From: Priestia aryabhattai B8W22
GTDB lineage: Bacteria; Bacillota; Bacilli; Bacillales; Bacillaceae_H
Length of the DNA: 64,000 nt
Direction: 5' to 3'
Assembly (NCBI RefSeq): GCF_000956595.1
Contig: NZ_JYOO01000008.1
Coordinates: 1-64,000, forward strand
Each line of letters opens with the position of its first letter. Positions within the stretch are counted from its first letter, which is position 1. The notes under the pieces were generated by a model. The model ran no database searches, was not told where the DNA came from, and saw only the letters and a list, made by a program, of their open reading frames with translations. The translations under genes were made by a program, and so were the position numbers. Below are positions 9,105 to 18,421 of this stretch, piece after piece.

Positions 9105-9710
9105 ATGACTAAACGAATGATAGCATTACTAAGCGTAGTCTTTATTGCAGCCTTATTTTTTATGTCTCAAACTTCATTGGCATCAAAATGGACAACAAGT
9201 GTCTCTATCAAGCCTCACCATTACTCAAAACATGAAGAAAAAATGTTAGCCGTGACAAACTTAGACTACAAAAGCAACATCATTGCATACGATGTTAAAG
9301 CTCCTAATGGCGCAAAAGAAGCTTATGTAAAAGCTACTTATTACGAAAAGGGAAAAGCCAAACAACCTTTACTCTCAGGAGGGTTGACTGTTTCAAAAGA
9401 ATTTGACATGTTTGCTGTTACATATAAAATCGATGATGATACTCACAAAGTTATGTTTAATGTAGGAAGCAACGATACAAACCTAGGGATAGAAGCGAAA
9501 AAGCCTAAAAAAATGAACGGCTATTCCTTTACTGGGTTAGAGAAAAAACAAAAAGTAAAAATGAATAAACCATATCCAGTCGCTGCTTTATTTGGTGACG
9601 ATGGCAGTGGCATACGAGTTGCTCCGCTTTCAACCGATGATGGAGAAGTTGTTAAAGAGCTTATTTCGAGCAATCCTTACGTTTATTTATTCACGGTAGA
9701 ATTCAAATAA
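9105..9710 (+). CDS. secreted protein of unknown function
   Basis: 201 residues starting at the ATG at 9105, which follows an AAGGGGG site; a longer frame from 9072 lacks one. The first 28 residues form a signal peptide (TKRMIALLSVVFIAALFFM then SQTSLAS, a plausible type I cleavage). The mature protein has no cysteine, is rich in lysine and aromatic residues and appears mostly beta-stranded (VKAPNGAKEAYVKATYYEKG). No family was recognised. It is monocistronic, has an AT-rich upstream region and ends at a bidirectional terminator shared with sspN. Confidence 0.75.
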   Translation: MTKRMIALLSVVFIAALFFMSQTSLASKWTTSVSIKPHHYSKHEEKMLAVTNLDYKSNIIAYDVKAPNGAKEAYVKATYYEKGKAKQPLLSGGLTVSKEFDMFAVTYKIDDDTHKVMFNVGSNDTNLGIEAKKPKKMNGYSFTGLEKKQKVKMNKPYPVAALFGDDGSGIRVAPLSTDDGEVVKELISSNPYVYLFTVEFK

Positions 9711-9741
9711 TAAAAAGTCGCTGAATTCAGCGACTTTTTAT
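9711..9741. terminator. bidirectional terminator
   Basis: AAAAAGTCGCTGAA and TTCAGCGACTTTTT form a perfect stem between the secreted-protein gene and the convergent sspN. Confidence 0.92.
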
Positions 9742-9885
9742 TCATTCACCTTTGGTTTGAATAACTTGAGGATGCTTGCCGGATTTATCTTGCATTTGTT
9801 TTCCGTTATTTCCACCAGCTTCTCTCGGTTGAGTGCCGATGTGATTCGGAACAAAAGGTTTGCTTTGTTTTTTAGGATTTCCCAT
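9742..9885 (-). CDS. sspN: small acid-soluble spore protein N
   Basis: 47-residue minor SASP, recognised from the start [20 protein letters not shown] and the C-terminal [12 protein letters not shown], closely resembling B. subtilis SspN. It should be made in the forespore and stored in the spore core. A GAGGAGGGG site lies upstream. A possible forespore promoter, TGAATA with TAGAGTA about 18 bases on, overlaps the stop codon of the neighbouring small basic protein gene. It shares a terminator with the convergent secreted-protein gene. Confidence 0.9.
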   Translation of the reverse strand: MGNPKKQSKPFVPNHIGTQPREAGGNNGKQMQDKSGKHPQVIQTKGE

Positions 9886-9929
9886 GCTTATCCCCTCCTC
9901 ACCGTTACTCTAACCAACTTACTTTAAAG

Positions 9930-10073
9930 TTATTCAGCTCTTTCAAGCATACGATCTTCTAACCGCTTTTCAATTTCTATTTCAATGCGTTCAATTTCTG
10001 ACTGATCTTTTAAAAGCTGCGTTTTATTTTCTTGCACTAACTCTTCAAATGAACGTTTGCGTAATTTTCTCAT
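9930..10073 (-). CDS. FbpB-family small basic protein
   Basis: 47 residues, highly charged and predicted helical: MRKLRKRSFEELVQENK followed by an alternating Glu/Lys/Arg helix. This matches the small basic proteins related to B. subtilis FbpB, a helper of the iron-sparing sRNA FsrA. Whether this copy has that role is unknown; no convincing Fur box was seen upstream, so iron control is not supported here. The start ATG follows a TAGGTG site; sspN lies 44 bases downstream. Confidence 0.7.
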   Translation of the reverse strand: MRKLRKRSFEELVQENKTQLLKDQSEIERIEIEIEKRLEDRMLERAE

Positions 10074-10264
10074 GATCACAACACCTACTTTATGTAATTT
10101 TTATGAAAAATCTGAAAAATCTAAAGAAACTGATATCATACAACTATCTATATTGTAACCAATTTGTCAGATAAGTAAACATACTTTTTAAAAAGTTGTA
10201 AGAAAGTTTGACATATTTACTAATTTATCTATGTATACGATGGTAAAGTAAATAAGTTTCATTT

Positions 10265-10299
10265 TTAATAAAACAAGCAGCGAAGTTAATTCGCTGCTT
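10265..10299 (-). terminator. yneN terminator
   Basis: AACAAGCAGCGAA and TTCGCTGCTTGTT form the stem; the right arm covers the last codons and stop of the oxidoreductase gene. A T-rich run follows on the minus strand. Confidence 0.85.
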
Positions 10300-10885
10300 G
10301 TTGAGCAAATGTTTCCATTTGTTTAATGGTCATTGGACCATTAACCCGTTGAACAATTTTCCCTTCTTCATCTATAAAATAAGATGTCGGAATGGTGGAG
10401 ACCCGATATTTTTTACTTCCTACAATATCTTGGTCGTCCAATAATACACGAAACGTAAACTGTTTTTCTTTAAGAAACTTAGATACTGCCTGTTTACTGC
10501 CTTCTGACGAAGTTAAATTAACCGCAAGCAGCTGTACATCGTTTCCATATTTGTCATAAAACGCTTGCATATCGGGCATTTCTTTTTGACACGGCGGACA
10601 CCATGTTGCCCAAAAGTTTAAAATAACTTTTTTCCCTTTAAAGTCTGATAATTGAATGGATTTTCCGTTCGTATCTGAAAGTGTAAACGGAGGCGCTGTA
10701 TCTTTTGGTTCCAACCCATAAGCTTGACCCGAAGCCTGACGAGCACTATTGCCTTTTTTAATATTTAAATCCTTGTATTCGCTTAAGTTAGAACTATCGG
10801 ATGCTTCATTTGAAGAAAGCCCTTGCCAAAGTGCGTAGCTAAGAAAGCCTACTAGAAGCAAGACCGCAATTATTTTTTTAACCAT
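10286..10885 (-). CDS. yneN: membrane-anchored thiol-disulfide oxidoreductase (ResA/TlpA type)
   Basis: 199-residue TlpA/ResA-like thioredoxin. One N-terminal membrane anchor (about 4-21) places the domain outside the membrane. The active site is WATWCPPCQKEMP (CxxC at about 95-98), preceded by APPFTLSDTNGKSIQLSDFKG and followed by the cis-proline segment STIPTSYFIDEEG. Such proteins reduce or isomerise disulfides, for example in cytochrome c maturation or spore coat and cortex formation. The position beside citB matches B. subtilis yneN. It has its own terminator; the substrate is unknown. Confidence 0.88.
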   Translation of the reverse strand: MVKKIIAVLLLVGFLSYALWQGLSSNEASDSSNLSEYKDLNIKKGNSARQASGQAYGLEPKDTAPPFTLSDTNGKSIQLSDFKGKKVILNFWATWCPPCQKEMPDMQAFYDKYGNDVQLLAVNLTSSEGSKQAVSKFLKEKQFTFRVLLDDQDIVGSKKYRVSTIPTSYFIDEEGKIVQRVNGPMTIKQMETFAQQAAN

Positions 10886-11035
10886 ATGATCGGCTCCTTT
10901 ATTTCTTCTAAAAAGTGATAATCTATGTACTAATAGATATGTGCAATATCTACTAAAATAATCCTTTTATCGGGCATTTTCTTTTATAATATAGCATATT
11001 CCCCTCTCGCTTTTTGTCGAAAACGGTGCGTTTAC

Positions 11036-11072
11036 ATAAAAAAAGAGCGGCTCATGAGAACCGCTCTTTTAC
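11036..11072 (-). terminator. citB terminator
   Basis: AAAAGAGCGGCTC and GAACCGCTCTTTT pair downstream of citB and are followed on the minus strand by a T-run. Confidence 0.9.
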
Positions 11073-11080
11073 TTTATATC

Positions 11081-13801
11081 TTACGCATGTGTTTTAGACT
11101 GTAATTTATCACGAAGCACCATTTGAAGGATACCACCATGGCGATAGTAATCAATTTCAACTTCACTATCGAAACGAACGAGTACTTCAAATTCTTTTTT
11201 GTTTCCAGCTTCATCAGTTGCTGTTACTTTTACAAGATCACGTGGTTTTACTGTTTCATCAACTGCTACTGCAATTGTTTCTTTTCCAGTTAAACCTAAT
11301 GTATCCGCACTTTCACCATCTTTAAATTGAAGAGGTAAAACACCCATTAATACTAGGTTTGAACGGTGAATACGCTCAAAGCTTTCAGCGATTACTGTTT
11401 TAATACCTAAAAGATTTGTGCCTTTTGCTGCCCAGTCACGAGAACTTCCCATGCCGTAATCTTTACCTGCAAGTACAACAAGACCTGTATCTTGCTCTTT
11501 GTATTTCATACAAGCGTCATAAATGCTCATTACGTCATTTGTTGGCCAGTATGTTGTCCAGCCGCCTTCTGTACCAGGTGCTACTTGGTTTTTAATGCGG
11601 ATATTTGCAAATGTACCGCGCATCATCACTTCATGGTTACCGCGACGAGAACCATATGAGTTAAAGTCTTTTGGTTCTACACCGTTTTCTTGAAGGTAAA
11701 GACCTGCAGGTGATGTTTTTGCAATTGAACCCGCTGGTGAAATGTGATCCGTTGTCACTGAGTCACCAAATTTCGCTACTACGCGAAGATCATTTAACGG
11801 TTCTACTTCACCTGGCTCTTCTGATAAGTCTTCGAAGAACGGTGGGTTTTGGATGTATGTTGAATCATTCTCCCAAGTATAAAGAGCATCTTCGCTCGTT
11901 TTAATTTCATTCCAGCGCTCATTGTCATCGAATACACGCTCATACTCGTTACGGAATAATTCAGGCGTTACGGTACGGCTAACAACTTCTTTAATTTCAT
12001 CTTGAGAAGGCCAGATGTCGCTAAAGAATACTTCATTGCCGTCTGTATCAATGCCGATTGGATCTTTTTGTAAATCTACATCTACCGTTCCAGCCAGTGC
12101 ATATGCTACAACAAGCGGCGGAGAAGCAAGGTAGTTACCTTTTACTAATGGATGAATACGTCCTTCAAAGTTACGGTTTCCTGAAAGAACAGACGTTACA
12201 AGCAAGTCGCTGTCTGCAATCGCTTCTTCAATTTCAGCTTCTAATGGACCAGAGTTACCGATACAAGTCGTACAGCCATAACCTACGATGTTAAAGCCGA
12301 TTTTATCTAAGTACGGAAGCAGCCCTGAATTTTGAAGGTAAGCCGTTACTACTTTTGAACCTGGTGCTAAAGAAGTTTTCACGTAAGCTGGAACATCCAA
12401 TCCTTTTTCTACCGCTTTTTTCGCAACTAAACCAGCTGCTACTAATACATAAGGATTTGATGTGTTCGTACAGCTTGTGATAGCCGCAATGGCAATGGCA
12501 CCTGTTTTCATTGTTGTTTCTGAACCGTCTGCAAGCTTAAACGTAACTTCTTTATCAACGTCTTTAGCATCAAGTCCGAAGCTTTGGTTGCTAACAGGAG
12601 CTGTTAAAGCTTTCTTGAATTCTGTTTGCATTTGAGAAAGTGGAATTAAATCTTGCGGACGCTTTGGACCTGAAAGATTTGCTTCAATCTCAGCAAGGTT
12701 AATCTCAACAACGTCAGTAAAAATTGGATCTTCGTTTTCTGGTGTAAAGAATAAACCGTTTGCTTTTGTATATTGTTCGACAACCTGAATGTCTTTTTCA
12801 TCTCTTCCTGTTAAACGCATGTATGCTAATGCCTCCGCGTCAACTGGGAAGAACCCGCATGTTGCACCGTATTCAGGAGCCATATTAGCAATTGTTGCAC
12901 GGTCAGCTAATGGAAGTTCTGCTACGCCAGGACCGAAGAATTCAACGAATTTTCCGACTACTCCTTTTTGACGAAGCACTTGCGTAACTTTTAACGCTAA
13001 GTCTGTAGCTGTAGTGCCGTTTGGTAATTCGCCAACAAGTTTAACACCGATTACTTCAGGAACTGGGAAATAAGAAGGTTGACCAAGCATACCTGCTTCC
13101 GCTTCAATACCGCCAACACCCCATCCTAAAACACCGATACCATTAATCATCGTTGTATGAGAGTCAGTACCTACTAAAGAATCAGGGAAAGCTACGAACT
13201 CACCATCTTCTTCAACAGCATGAACAACGTTTGCTAAATATTCTAAATTTACTTGGTGCACGATACCAGTAGCTGGCGGAACTGCACGATAGTTATTAAA
13301 TGATTTTTGAGCCCAGCTTAAGAAATTATAGCGCTCTGTATTGCGTTGAAACTCAAGATCCATATTAATTCGTAATGAGTCAGCTGTACCTGCTTTATCA
13401 ACTTGTACGGAGTGGTCGACAACGAGGTCTACTGGAATTTCTGGATTGATTTTGTCAGGATCTCCTCCTAAATCAGCCATTGCTTTACGAAGTGACGCTA
13501 AGTCTACAACCGCTGGAACTCCAGTGAAATCTTGAAGAATAACACGAGATGGTTTGAAAGGAACATCGATATCTTTAATATCTTTTGTTCCCCATTTTGC
13601 AAGGTTTTCGACGTGTTCTTTTGTAATAACACGGCCATCTACCTGACGAAGAACAGATTCTAATAATACTTTAATTGAATACGGCAGCTTAGATACGTTA
13701 CCTAAACCTGCTTCCTCTAAAGCTTGTAAGCGGTAATAATTATATGTGCTGCCATTAAGATCGAATGACGAACGAGCGTTAAAAACGTCTTTTTTAGTCA
13801 T
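11081..13801 (-). CDS. citB: aconitate hydratase
   Basis: 906-residue cytoplasmic aconitase of the IRP/AcnA class; converts citrate to isocitrate in the TCA cycle, and in Bacillus also acts as an iron-responsive RNA-binding protein. The [4Fe-4S] ligands are visible in [11 protein letters not shown] (about 443) and [15 protein letters not shown] (about 509). The swivel domain carries [16 protein letters not shown] and the arginine-rich [17 protein letters not shown]. Length and motif order are normal. It starts with ATG after an AAGGGGGT site. A CcpC-like dyad about 125 bases upstream suggests citrate-responsive repression. Confidence 0.98.
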   Translation of the reverse strand: MTKKDVFNARSSFDLNGSTYNYYRLQALEEAGLGNVSKLPYSIKVLLESVLRQVDGRVITKEHVENLAKWGTKDIKDIDVPFKPSRVILQDFTGVPAVVDLASLRKAMADLGGDPDKINPEIPVDLVVDHSVQVDKAGTADSLRINMDLEFQRNTERYNFLSWAQKSFNNYRAVPPATGIVHQVNLEYLANVVHAVEEDGEFVAFPDSLVGTDSHTTMINGIGVLGWGVGGIEAEAGMLGQPSYFPVPEVIGVKLVGELPNGTTATDLALKVTQVLRQKGVVGKFVEFFGPGVAELPLADRATIANMAPEYGATCGFFPVDAEALAYMRLTGRDEKDIQVVEQYTKANGLFFTPENEDPIFTDVVEINLAEIEANLSGPKRPQDLIPLSQMQTEFKKALTAPVSNQSFGLDAKDVDKEVTFKLADGSETTMKTGAIAIAAITSCTNTSNPYVLVAAGLVAKKAVEKGLDVPAYVKTSLAPGSKVVTAYLQNSGLLPYLDKIGFNIVGYGCTTCIGNSGPLEAEIEEAIADSDLLVTSVLSGNRNFEGRIHPLVKGNYLASPPLVVAYALAGTVDVDLQKDPIGIDTDGNEVFFSDIWPSQDEIKEVVSRTVTPELFRNEYERVFDDNERWNEIKTSEDALYTWENDSTYIQNPPFFEDLSEEPGEVEPLNDLRVVAKFGDSVTTDHISPAGSIAKTSPAGLYLQENGVEPKDFNSYGSRRGNHEVMMRGTFANIRIKNQVAPGTEGGWTTYWPTNDVMSIYDACMKYKEQDTGLVVLAGKDYGMGSSRDWAAKGTNLLGIKTVIAESFERIHRSNLVLMGVLPLQFKDGESADTLGLTGKETIAVAVDETVKPRDLVKVTATDEAGNKKEFEVLVRFDSEVEIDYYRHGGILQMVLRDKLQSKTHA

Positions 13802-13923
13802 TGCTTTTACCCCCTTAAAATTCTATGTATAAAGGATTTACTTACCCCATCCTCTATTCCCTTCACCATCTATCTTAATATAATATTATACATAAGTAAA
13901 TAAAAAGAATGTTATTAATTAAC

Positions 13924-13938
13924 ATAAGTTTCACTTAT
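13924..13938 (-). promoter_or_regulatory. CcpC-like operator upstream of citB
   Basis: ATAAGTTTCACTTAT is a dyad of the form ATAA-N7-TTAT, the known recognition pattern of the LysR-type regulator CcpC at Bacillus citB and citZ. A further ATAAG half-site lies at about 13893, nearer the presumed promoter. Identity of the binding protein is by analogy. Confidence 0.6.
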
Positions 13939-13973
13939 AACCTTTTCCAATCTGCCTTTTATTTTTCTAATAA

Positions 13974-14003
13974 TTCATATTTCATTGATTTTTACGCATG
14001 CTA
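13974..14003 (+). promoter_or_regulatory. sigma-G-like promoter of sspO
   Basis: TTCATA (13974-13979) and CATGCTA (13997-14003) are separated by 17 bases, fitting the forespore sigma-G pattern and ending 20 bases before the sspO start. Confidence 0.55.
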
Positions 14004-14022
14004 GAAACGGAGGTGATTCAAC

Positions 14023-14172
14023 ATGGCTAAACGCAAGTCAAACCACGTCATTCCTGGGGCTAACGCGGCTAGCGCTCAAGGAAAAGGAGCGGGTTATAAC
14101 GAAGAATTTTCAAATGAACCATTAACTGAACAACAGAAACAAAATAATAAAAAACGCAAAAAAAATCAATAA
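14023..14172 (+). CDS. sspO: small acid-soluble spore protein O
   Basis: 49-residue minor SASP recognised from [20 protein letters not shown] and the closing [10 protein letters not shown], as in B. subtilis SspO (CotK). It is a basic, unstructured spore-core protein. The start follows ACGGAGGTGATTCAAC. In B. subtilis sspO and sspP lie divergently upstream of citB, the same arrangement as here. A terminator separates it from sspP. Confidence 0.93.
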   Translation: MAKRKSNHVIPGANAASAQGKGAGYNEEFSNEPLTEQQKQNNKKRKKNQ

Positions 14173-14248
14173 AACACTCTCTTGTTGGAAATACTAATCA
14201 CTAGTTAGAAAAGCAAAATCGTTTAACTCCATGAAATCTAACGAGAAG

Positions 14249-14278
14249 GCGTCATTATACATGGCGCTTTTTTTCTGT
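14249..14278 (+). terminator. sspO terminator
   Basis: GCGTCAT and ATGGCGC pair (one G-T wobble) across TATAC and are followed by TTTTTTT. Confidence 0.75.
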
Positions 14279-14384
14279 TCCCATTTCCTGTTTTTGTTAA
14301 ACCTACTTTTAGAAAGGGGAATTTTTCATCGGATAAATTTCCTGTCACTATCCTACCCTAATAAATGAAAGGGAGGCTTTAACT

Positions 14385-14525
14385 ATGAACAAAAACAGCA
14401 GCAAAGACATCAGAAGAAATGCACCAAAAAGCAATTCTGGACAGCCCGAACCGCTAAGCGGATCTCATAAAGTAAAAAACCGTAAGCATTCTCGCCAAAA
14501 ACACAATAGCGGGCATGATATGTAA
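14385..14525 (+). CDS. sspP: small acid-soluble spore protein P
   Basis: 46-residue minor SASP recognised from [20 protein letters not shown] and the C-terminal [16 protein letters not shown], matching SspP (CotL) of B. subtilis. The ATG follows AAAGGGAGG. A possible forespore promoter (TTCATC, then TATCCTA about 18 bases later) lies directly upstream, so it may be transcribed separately from sspO. A hairpin terminator follows. Confidence 0.92.
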   Translation: MNKNSSKDIRRNAPKSNSGQPEPLSGSHKVKNRKHSRQKHNSGHDM

Positions 14526-14530
14526 AACAG

Positions 14531-14563
14531 CGGCAAGCTCTCTACAGAGCTTGCTTTTTTATG
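14531..14563 (+). terminator. sspP terminator
   Basis: GCAAGCTCT and AGAGCTTGC pair across CTAC and are followed by TTTTTT. Confidence 0.9.
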
Positions 14564-14677
14564 CATAGAAAAGACAGCTAGTACTTCAAGCTTATTCTTT
14601 GCGCAGGAGTTCACTAAGTACATAAACGCGCATATGATAATAAAGTGAAACAGTTTAAGTAATGGAGGAACGCAGAA

Positions 14678-15118
14678 ATGAAAAACAAGCGTCTGCCAGC
14701 AGACCAAATGTTTGTAAAAGGCTTTCAAGAGTTGTTAGAAGTCATGCTTTCAAATCCCTTTATGAGTTATTTAGATTATGATTCCGTTCGTATAGACTTA
14801 TTTGAAACAGAACAATCATTTATTGTCGAAGCTGAATTGTTAGGTTATCACCCTAAGGATATTATCGTTCAGGTACAAGCTGACCATTTACAGCTGACAG
14901 CCAAAAAATACTGCATTAGAGAATTTCATGATGAAAAGCAAGGAACGCTTGCAAGAGAACAAACGGAAGAAAGTGTTGAACGTACAGTTGACTTTCCATT
15001 TCCATTGATAAATAAAAAGATTACCGCTACATTTAGTAATGAAATCCTTGAAATTACGATTTCTAAACATGAGACAAATGAATCTAATCAGCAAATAGTC
15101 CCTATTGATTTCCAATAA
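14678..15118 (+). CDS. cotM: alpha-crystallin-like spore coat protein (CotM type)
   Basis: 146 residues with an Hsp20/alpha-crystallin domain at about 35-135 (RIDLFETEQSFIVEAELLGY, then HPKDIIVQVQADHLQLTAKK). The C-terminal segment NEILEITISK is the usual last strand, but the canonical IXI tail motif is not obvious. In B. subtilis cotM encodes an outer coat protein of this family next to citB, sspO and sspP, which supports the assignment. A general small heat-shock protein is the alternative. It starts after an ATGGAGGAA site and ends at a strong hairpin. Confidence 0.8.
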   Translation: MKNKRLPADQMFVKGFQELLEVMLSNPFMSYLDYDSVRIDLFETEQSFIVEAELLGYHPKDIIVQVQADHLQLTAKKYCIREFHDEKQGTLAREQTEESVERTVDFPFPLINKKITATFSNEILEITISKHETNESNQQIVPIDFQ

Positions 15119-15150
15119 AGCTGCAGATGTTGTCTCTGCAGCTTTATTGG
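15114..15150 (+). terminator. cotM terminator
   Basis: AATAAAGCTGCAGA pairs with TCTGCAGCTTTATT; the left arm includes the cotM stop codon. Confidence 0.88.
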
Positions 15151-15268
15151 AAATATTTAATTGTTTATTTAGCACATAGTTTTTTTAGAAAGTTTTTCTT
15201 TTCAAAACCATGGGATATCTAATTTGTTTTACGGCACACTATTAAAAAAGAATAAAAGGAGAACGTTT

Positions 15269-16102
15269 ATGCTTCATACTGCTTGGAAAGGTAAAATCAG
15301 CTTTGGATTAATTGATATCCCTATTAAACTCCACGGAGCAATTGAAGAAAAAGATGTAAAGCTGCGCACGCTACACTCCGTTTGCCATACACCTATTCAT
15401 CAAGAAAAACATTGCCAAACGTGTGGACGAGAAGTAGAATCCGATGAACTCGTTAAAGGATACGAAACGGCAACCGGTCAGTTTGTTGTGCTTTCACAAC
15501 AGGAAATTGACCGTGTCAAAGAGCCCTTTGCAGCAAACAAAGCTGTTGAATTGTTACACTTTGTTTCGTTAGATGACATTGATCCCCTGTTTTTTGATAA
15601 GCCCTACTATATCTCTCCTGGAGAAACGAGCCTAAAAGCTTACTATACGTTATTAAATGCACTTGAAATAACAAATAAAGTCGGTATTGCCAATGTATTT
15701 TTATATTCCAAGCAGCAAATCGCCATGATTCGTTCCGTGGGAGGCTCTCTCGTTCTTCACACGATGCATTTTGAAGAAGAACTTCGTTCAGCCACAGATG
15801 TGCCTAACTTATCTCGTGATTCTGACATTAATGAAAGTGATACACAAGTGACGGTGGAATTAATTGATAAGTTATCTACTTCTTTTAATCCGTCTATTTA
15901 CAAAAACAACTACCGAGACGCCTTACAAAACGTCATTCAGCAAAAAATAAATCAAGGTGAAGTTACAAAAGGCAGCGAAAGCGAAGAACGAGATATTCGA
16001 CATTTAATGGAAATGTTAAAAGTGAGCATAGATCCATCTACTCTACAGCCGACAAAATCGACAGCAAAGAAAAAAACTTCATCCTTAAAAAAGAAAGCAT
16101 AA
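15269..16102 (+). CDS. ku: non-homologous end-joining protein Ku
   Basis: 277-residue bacterial Ku, which binds double-strand DNA ends as a homodimer. The start AWKGKISFGLIDIPIKLHGA is diagnostic; a CHTPIHQEKHCQTCGREV segment (about 39-56) has the spacing of a zinc-binding site, and the C-terminus is a lysine-rich DNA-binding tail. The ATG at 15269 follows AAAAGGAG; an upstream in-frame start at 15224 lacks a site. No ligD is in the window, so a partner ligase must be elsewhere. In B. subtilis Ku (YkoV) acts in germinating spores. Confidence 0.95.
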   Translation: MLHTAWKGKISFGLIDIPIKLHGAIEEKDVKLRTLHSVCHTPIHQEKHCQTCGREVESDELVKGYETATGQFVVLSQQEIDRVKEPFAANKAVELLHFVSLDDIDPLFFDKPYYISPGETSLKAYYTLLNALEITNKVGIANVFLYSKQQIAMIRSVGGSLVLHTMHFEEELRSATDVPNLSRDSDINESDTQVTVELIDKLSTSFNPSIYKNNYRDALQNVIQQKINQGEVTKGSESEERDIRHLMEMLKVSIDPSTLQPTKSTAKKKTSSLKKKA

Positions 16103-16132
16103 AAAGCTAACGAAGAAATTCGTTAGCTTTCA
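16101..16132. terminator. bidirectional terminator between ku and the anchored protein gene
   Basis: AAAGCTAACGAA and TTCGTTAGCTTT form a perfect stem with a 3-base loop between converging genes; the right arm overlaps the end of the leftward gene. Confidence 0.88.
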
Positions 16133-16521
16133 TTTGCAACAGAAGTCTTAGGAACAATAGCTCCATATGACGCCGGTATTTTTAAATATTGCGTTACTTG
16201 ATCATTTTCCACAAAGACAATAAAGTTATCTTTTTTATCTTTTCCAATACCTTTTGCTTTTGCTTCAGACCACGTGAAGCCCAGCTTTTCATTTACCTCG
16301 CTGCGAGTCGTTTCCGGTCCAAAGACATATACTTTATCCCATCTAAAATCACATAATTCATTAAAATCAAGGATGGAAGCTTCTTCTTTACTTTGATTTG
16401 TTTTTTTAATTTCGTTAATTACGGTTTGCTGAAGTTGCGCTTGGTTGCGTTCGCTGTATACCCTGTCAATAAAAAAAGTTGCCAATAGCGCTACTAACGT
16501 GAATAGTAGAATCTTTTTCAC
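16123..16521 (-). CDS. small membrane-anchored protein of unknown function
   Basis: 132 residues starting at a GTG that follows CAGGAGGACAACGAA; the longer frame from 16551 has no site. An N-terminal hydrophobic anchor (about 3-18) is followed by a basic helix and a small globular domain with DFNELCDFRWDKVYVFGPET and NFIVFVENDQVTQYLKIP. The same pattern (DFKWEKGYLF and FVHEGEVVRYVELP) occurs in the lipoprotein at 42192-42854, so the two are paralogues. No named family was recognised. It shares a terminator with ku. Confidence 0.75.
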   Translation of the reverse strand: MKKILLFTLVALLATFFIDRVYSERNQAQLQQTVINEIKKTNQSKEEASILDFNELCDFRWDKVYVFGPETTRSEVNEKLGFTWSEAKAKGIGKDKKDNFIVFVENDQVTQYLKIPASYGAIVPKTSVANES

Positions 16522-16708
16522 TTCGTTGTCCTCCTGATACGTTCTCTGCACATGATACGACTTCTTTTCGATACGGTTTTATTCTCTACTATTCTAGAAA
16601 ATTCAACAGGAAAATACAACTAAAATCTCGAAATGTCATCAAAACATAAAAAACTTAACACTGTGTCAACGCATAAAAAAAAGACTTGTTCACGTTCTAC
16701 CTATTTAC

Positions 16709-18421
16709 CTAATCAGCGCTGAAAAGATTTGGCTCTTCCGTACAAATAGTTTCAATAAATTCTTCTACTAGCCCTTCCTCTCCCGGCAAAAAAGGCAGCG
16801 CACCCACTCCAACGCGTTCAATACTTTTATAAAAATGATGCTGCTTATAGCCCTCTGCTTTCCCTGGAAACAGCACAATCGCTGTTTGTACCGGTTTTAT
16901 CCCACTTTCTTCTACAATAGCGTCTCGGTAACGATGCATGGTATTAATATCTTCTTCTCTAGGAGAAGGCGTATCGTGATTTGGTTTGATACGATACTTA
17001 GCGTCAAAAAGATATACGCTTTTTTTCTCCTCTTGCTTTACTTCAAGCAGCAAGTCCGGCTTTTGAATAATGGTATGAGTATGATGGTATTCTTTTTGAT
17101 ACCATAGCGTTATTTCTGCTTTTCCCACCTGAAAACAATGATAAGAGGCCTGCATCCTGACGTTCAGCCCTTGTTCTGTCGTTGTCATGATGTTTTGTTC
17201 TATTCGCTTGCCGTAAGTTTGCAACTTCTTTACAAGACTAACATACGTCCAGTATTCGTAGAGAGTTGCGATATCTTTTAATGAAAGGTGGTAAAACTCT
17301 CCGTTAAGAGCCAACCCTCGCGTTAAGAACATAAAGTATCTGCTTGCTTCCCGGTAGCGAGGTGCTGTACGGAGTGTAGAAGGAAGAGTTGAAACTTGTA
17401 TGGTCTTCACTCTTTGCCAGAACACATTGTTTAACAGCCTTTTTAACTCGGTATGATTGGTTTCTAGAGCCGACACCGCTTCTTTTTTTACATATCTATC
17501 TTCTATCAATTTGTCAATTAGTGTAGTTAGCTTGTGGTACAGCTGCGTCATCATCCATTTCACACTTTGATTTTCCAAATTATCATAGGTAGCTACATGT
17601 CTTGTACCCATCGCTTTTGTAGGTACTACTTTTATATGCCGATTAATTTTAATCCCCCTGCTTGAAGATGCAAGATAGGTAGGGTGTGTTCGGACAAATG
17701 ATATAGCACGGCTATCTTGTTTTTTTATTTGATCTCCTCTCATGAGCTCATGTTCAACTGTTACCGATTGAAACGGCTGATTTTCAATCTGACGCACAGA
17801 ATGAAGAAAGGGTTTCATATAGTAAGAGAGCACATGATAAAATTCCGTCCATGTCGCTTGCTTAGACCAAACAGATTTCGCTTCAATATATGTTTTACGA
17901 AGCATATCATATGCCAAATCGTGAATGTATCCATTCACTTCATCAACCATACGTACATAATCTGTCTTGTAGCTCATCTTTGATGGGAAAATTTCCAGAG
18001 TAAAAGACAGCTCTTTTTCTATTTCACTGTAGACATGAAACGTAGAATATCCTACCTCATTTTGAAAGCTTATATTTCCTGTTAAAATGTAGGGGAATCC
18101 TACGGCTTGAAAACTTTGTTCAACTGCTTTTGAATCGTGGTTAACAAACAGGCTTGTTTCATTTTTTGAAACAACTGTAATTTGATAGATTTCATTTTCA
18201 AAAAATAAAGGCTCAAGCGGCGGTTTGGAAGTCATCATGCCTTTTGTTTGATTTAGTACTTTTACATGTGTGATTCCTTTTCCTGTACAAGAAAAAAACA
18301 TCACTTCTTCTGCAGATTTTATTTTTTTCTTATTCTTTCCTTTTATAACCACCGTACACGTATCGGTTTCAATTTCAACGTACGGTATTAATCCAAAATG
18401 ACGTGTATCCGTATACTTCAA
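16709..18421 (-). CDS. DUF2357/PD-(D/E)XK nuclease-like protein, McrC-type partner
   Basis: 570 residues. The N-terminal two-thirds matches the DUF2357 type of McrC-like proteins as I recognise it (SGYTEYWTY-like segment LYEYWTYVSLVKKLQTYG at about 378-396). The C-terminal third is a PD-(D/E)XK nuclease fold: QKPDLLLEVKQ at about 453-463 supplies the PD aspartate, and VYLFDAKYRI (about 469-478) supplies the D-x-K pair. Translation probably starts at TTG inside the end of the upstream ATPase gene (47-base overlap), so the two are coupled. Together they resemble type IV (McrBC-like) restriction systems. Target specificity is unknown. Confidence 0.75.
   Translation of the reverse strand: MKYTDTRHFGLIPYVEIETDTCTVVIKGKNKKKIKSAEEVMFFSCTGKGITHVKVLNQTKGMMTSKPPLEPLFFENEIYQITVVSKNETSLFVNHDSKAVEQSFQAVGFPYILTGNISFQNEVGYSTFHVYSEIEKELSFTLEIFPSKMSYKTDYVRMVDEVNGYIHDLAYDMLRKTYIEAKSVWSKQATWTEFYHVLSYYMKPFLHSVRQIENQPFQSVTVEHELMRGDQIKKQDSRAISFVRTHPTYLASSSRGIKINRHIKVVPTKAMGTRHVATYDNLENQSVKWMMTQLYHKLTTLIDKLIEDRYVKKEAVSALETNHTELKRLLNNVFWQRVKTIQVSTLPSTLRTAPRYREASRYFMFLTRGLALNGEFYHLSLKDIATLYEYWTYVSLVKKLQTYGKRIEQNIMTTTEQGLNVRMQASYHCFQVGKAEITLWYQKEYHHTHTIIQKPDLLLEVKQEEKKSVYLFDAKYRIKPNHDTPSPREEDINTMHRYRDAIVEESGIKPVQTAIVLFPGKAEGYKQHHFYKSIERVGVGALPFLPGEEGLVEEFIETICTEEPNLFSAD

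Noticed and set aside
10087..10264. Fur box controlling the FbpB-like gene
   Set aside because: Only weak, partial matches to the 7-1-7 Fur pattern are visible; iron control is not supported.
11671..12971. Several plus-strand open frames inside citB
   Set aside because: They are mirror frames of the aconitase gene without ribosome-binding sites or recognisable products.
15269..16102. Ku as part of a local NHEJ operon
   Set aside because: No ligD or ligase gene is in the window, and a terminator follows ku directly.
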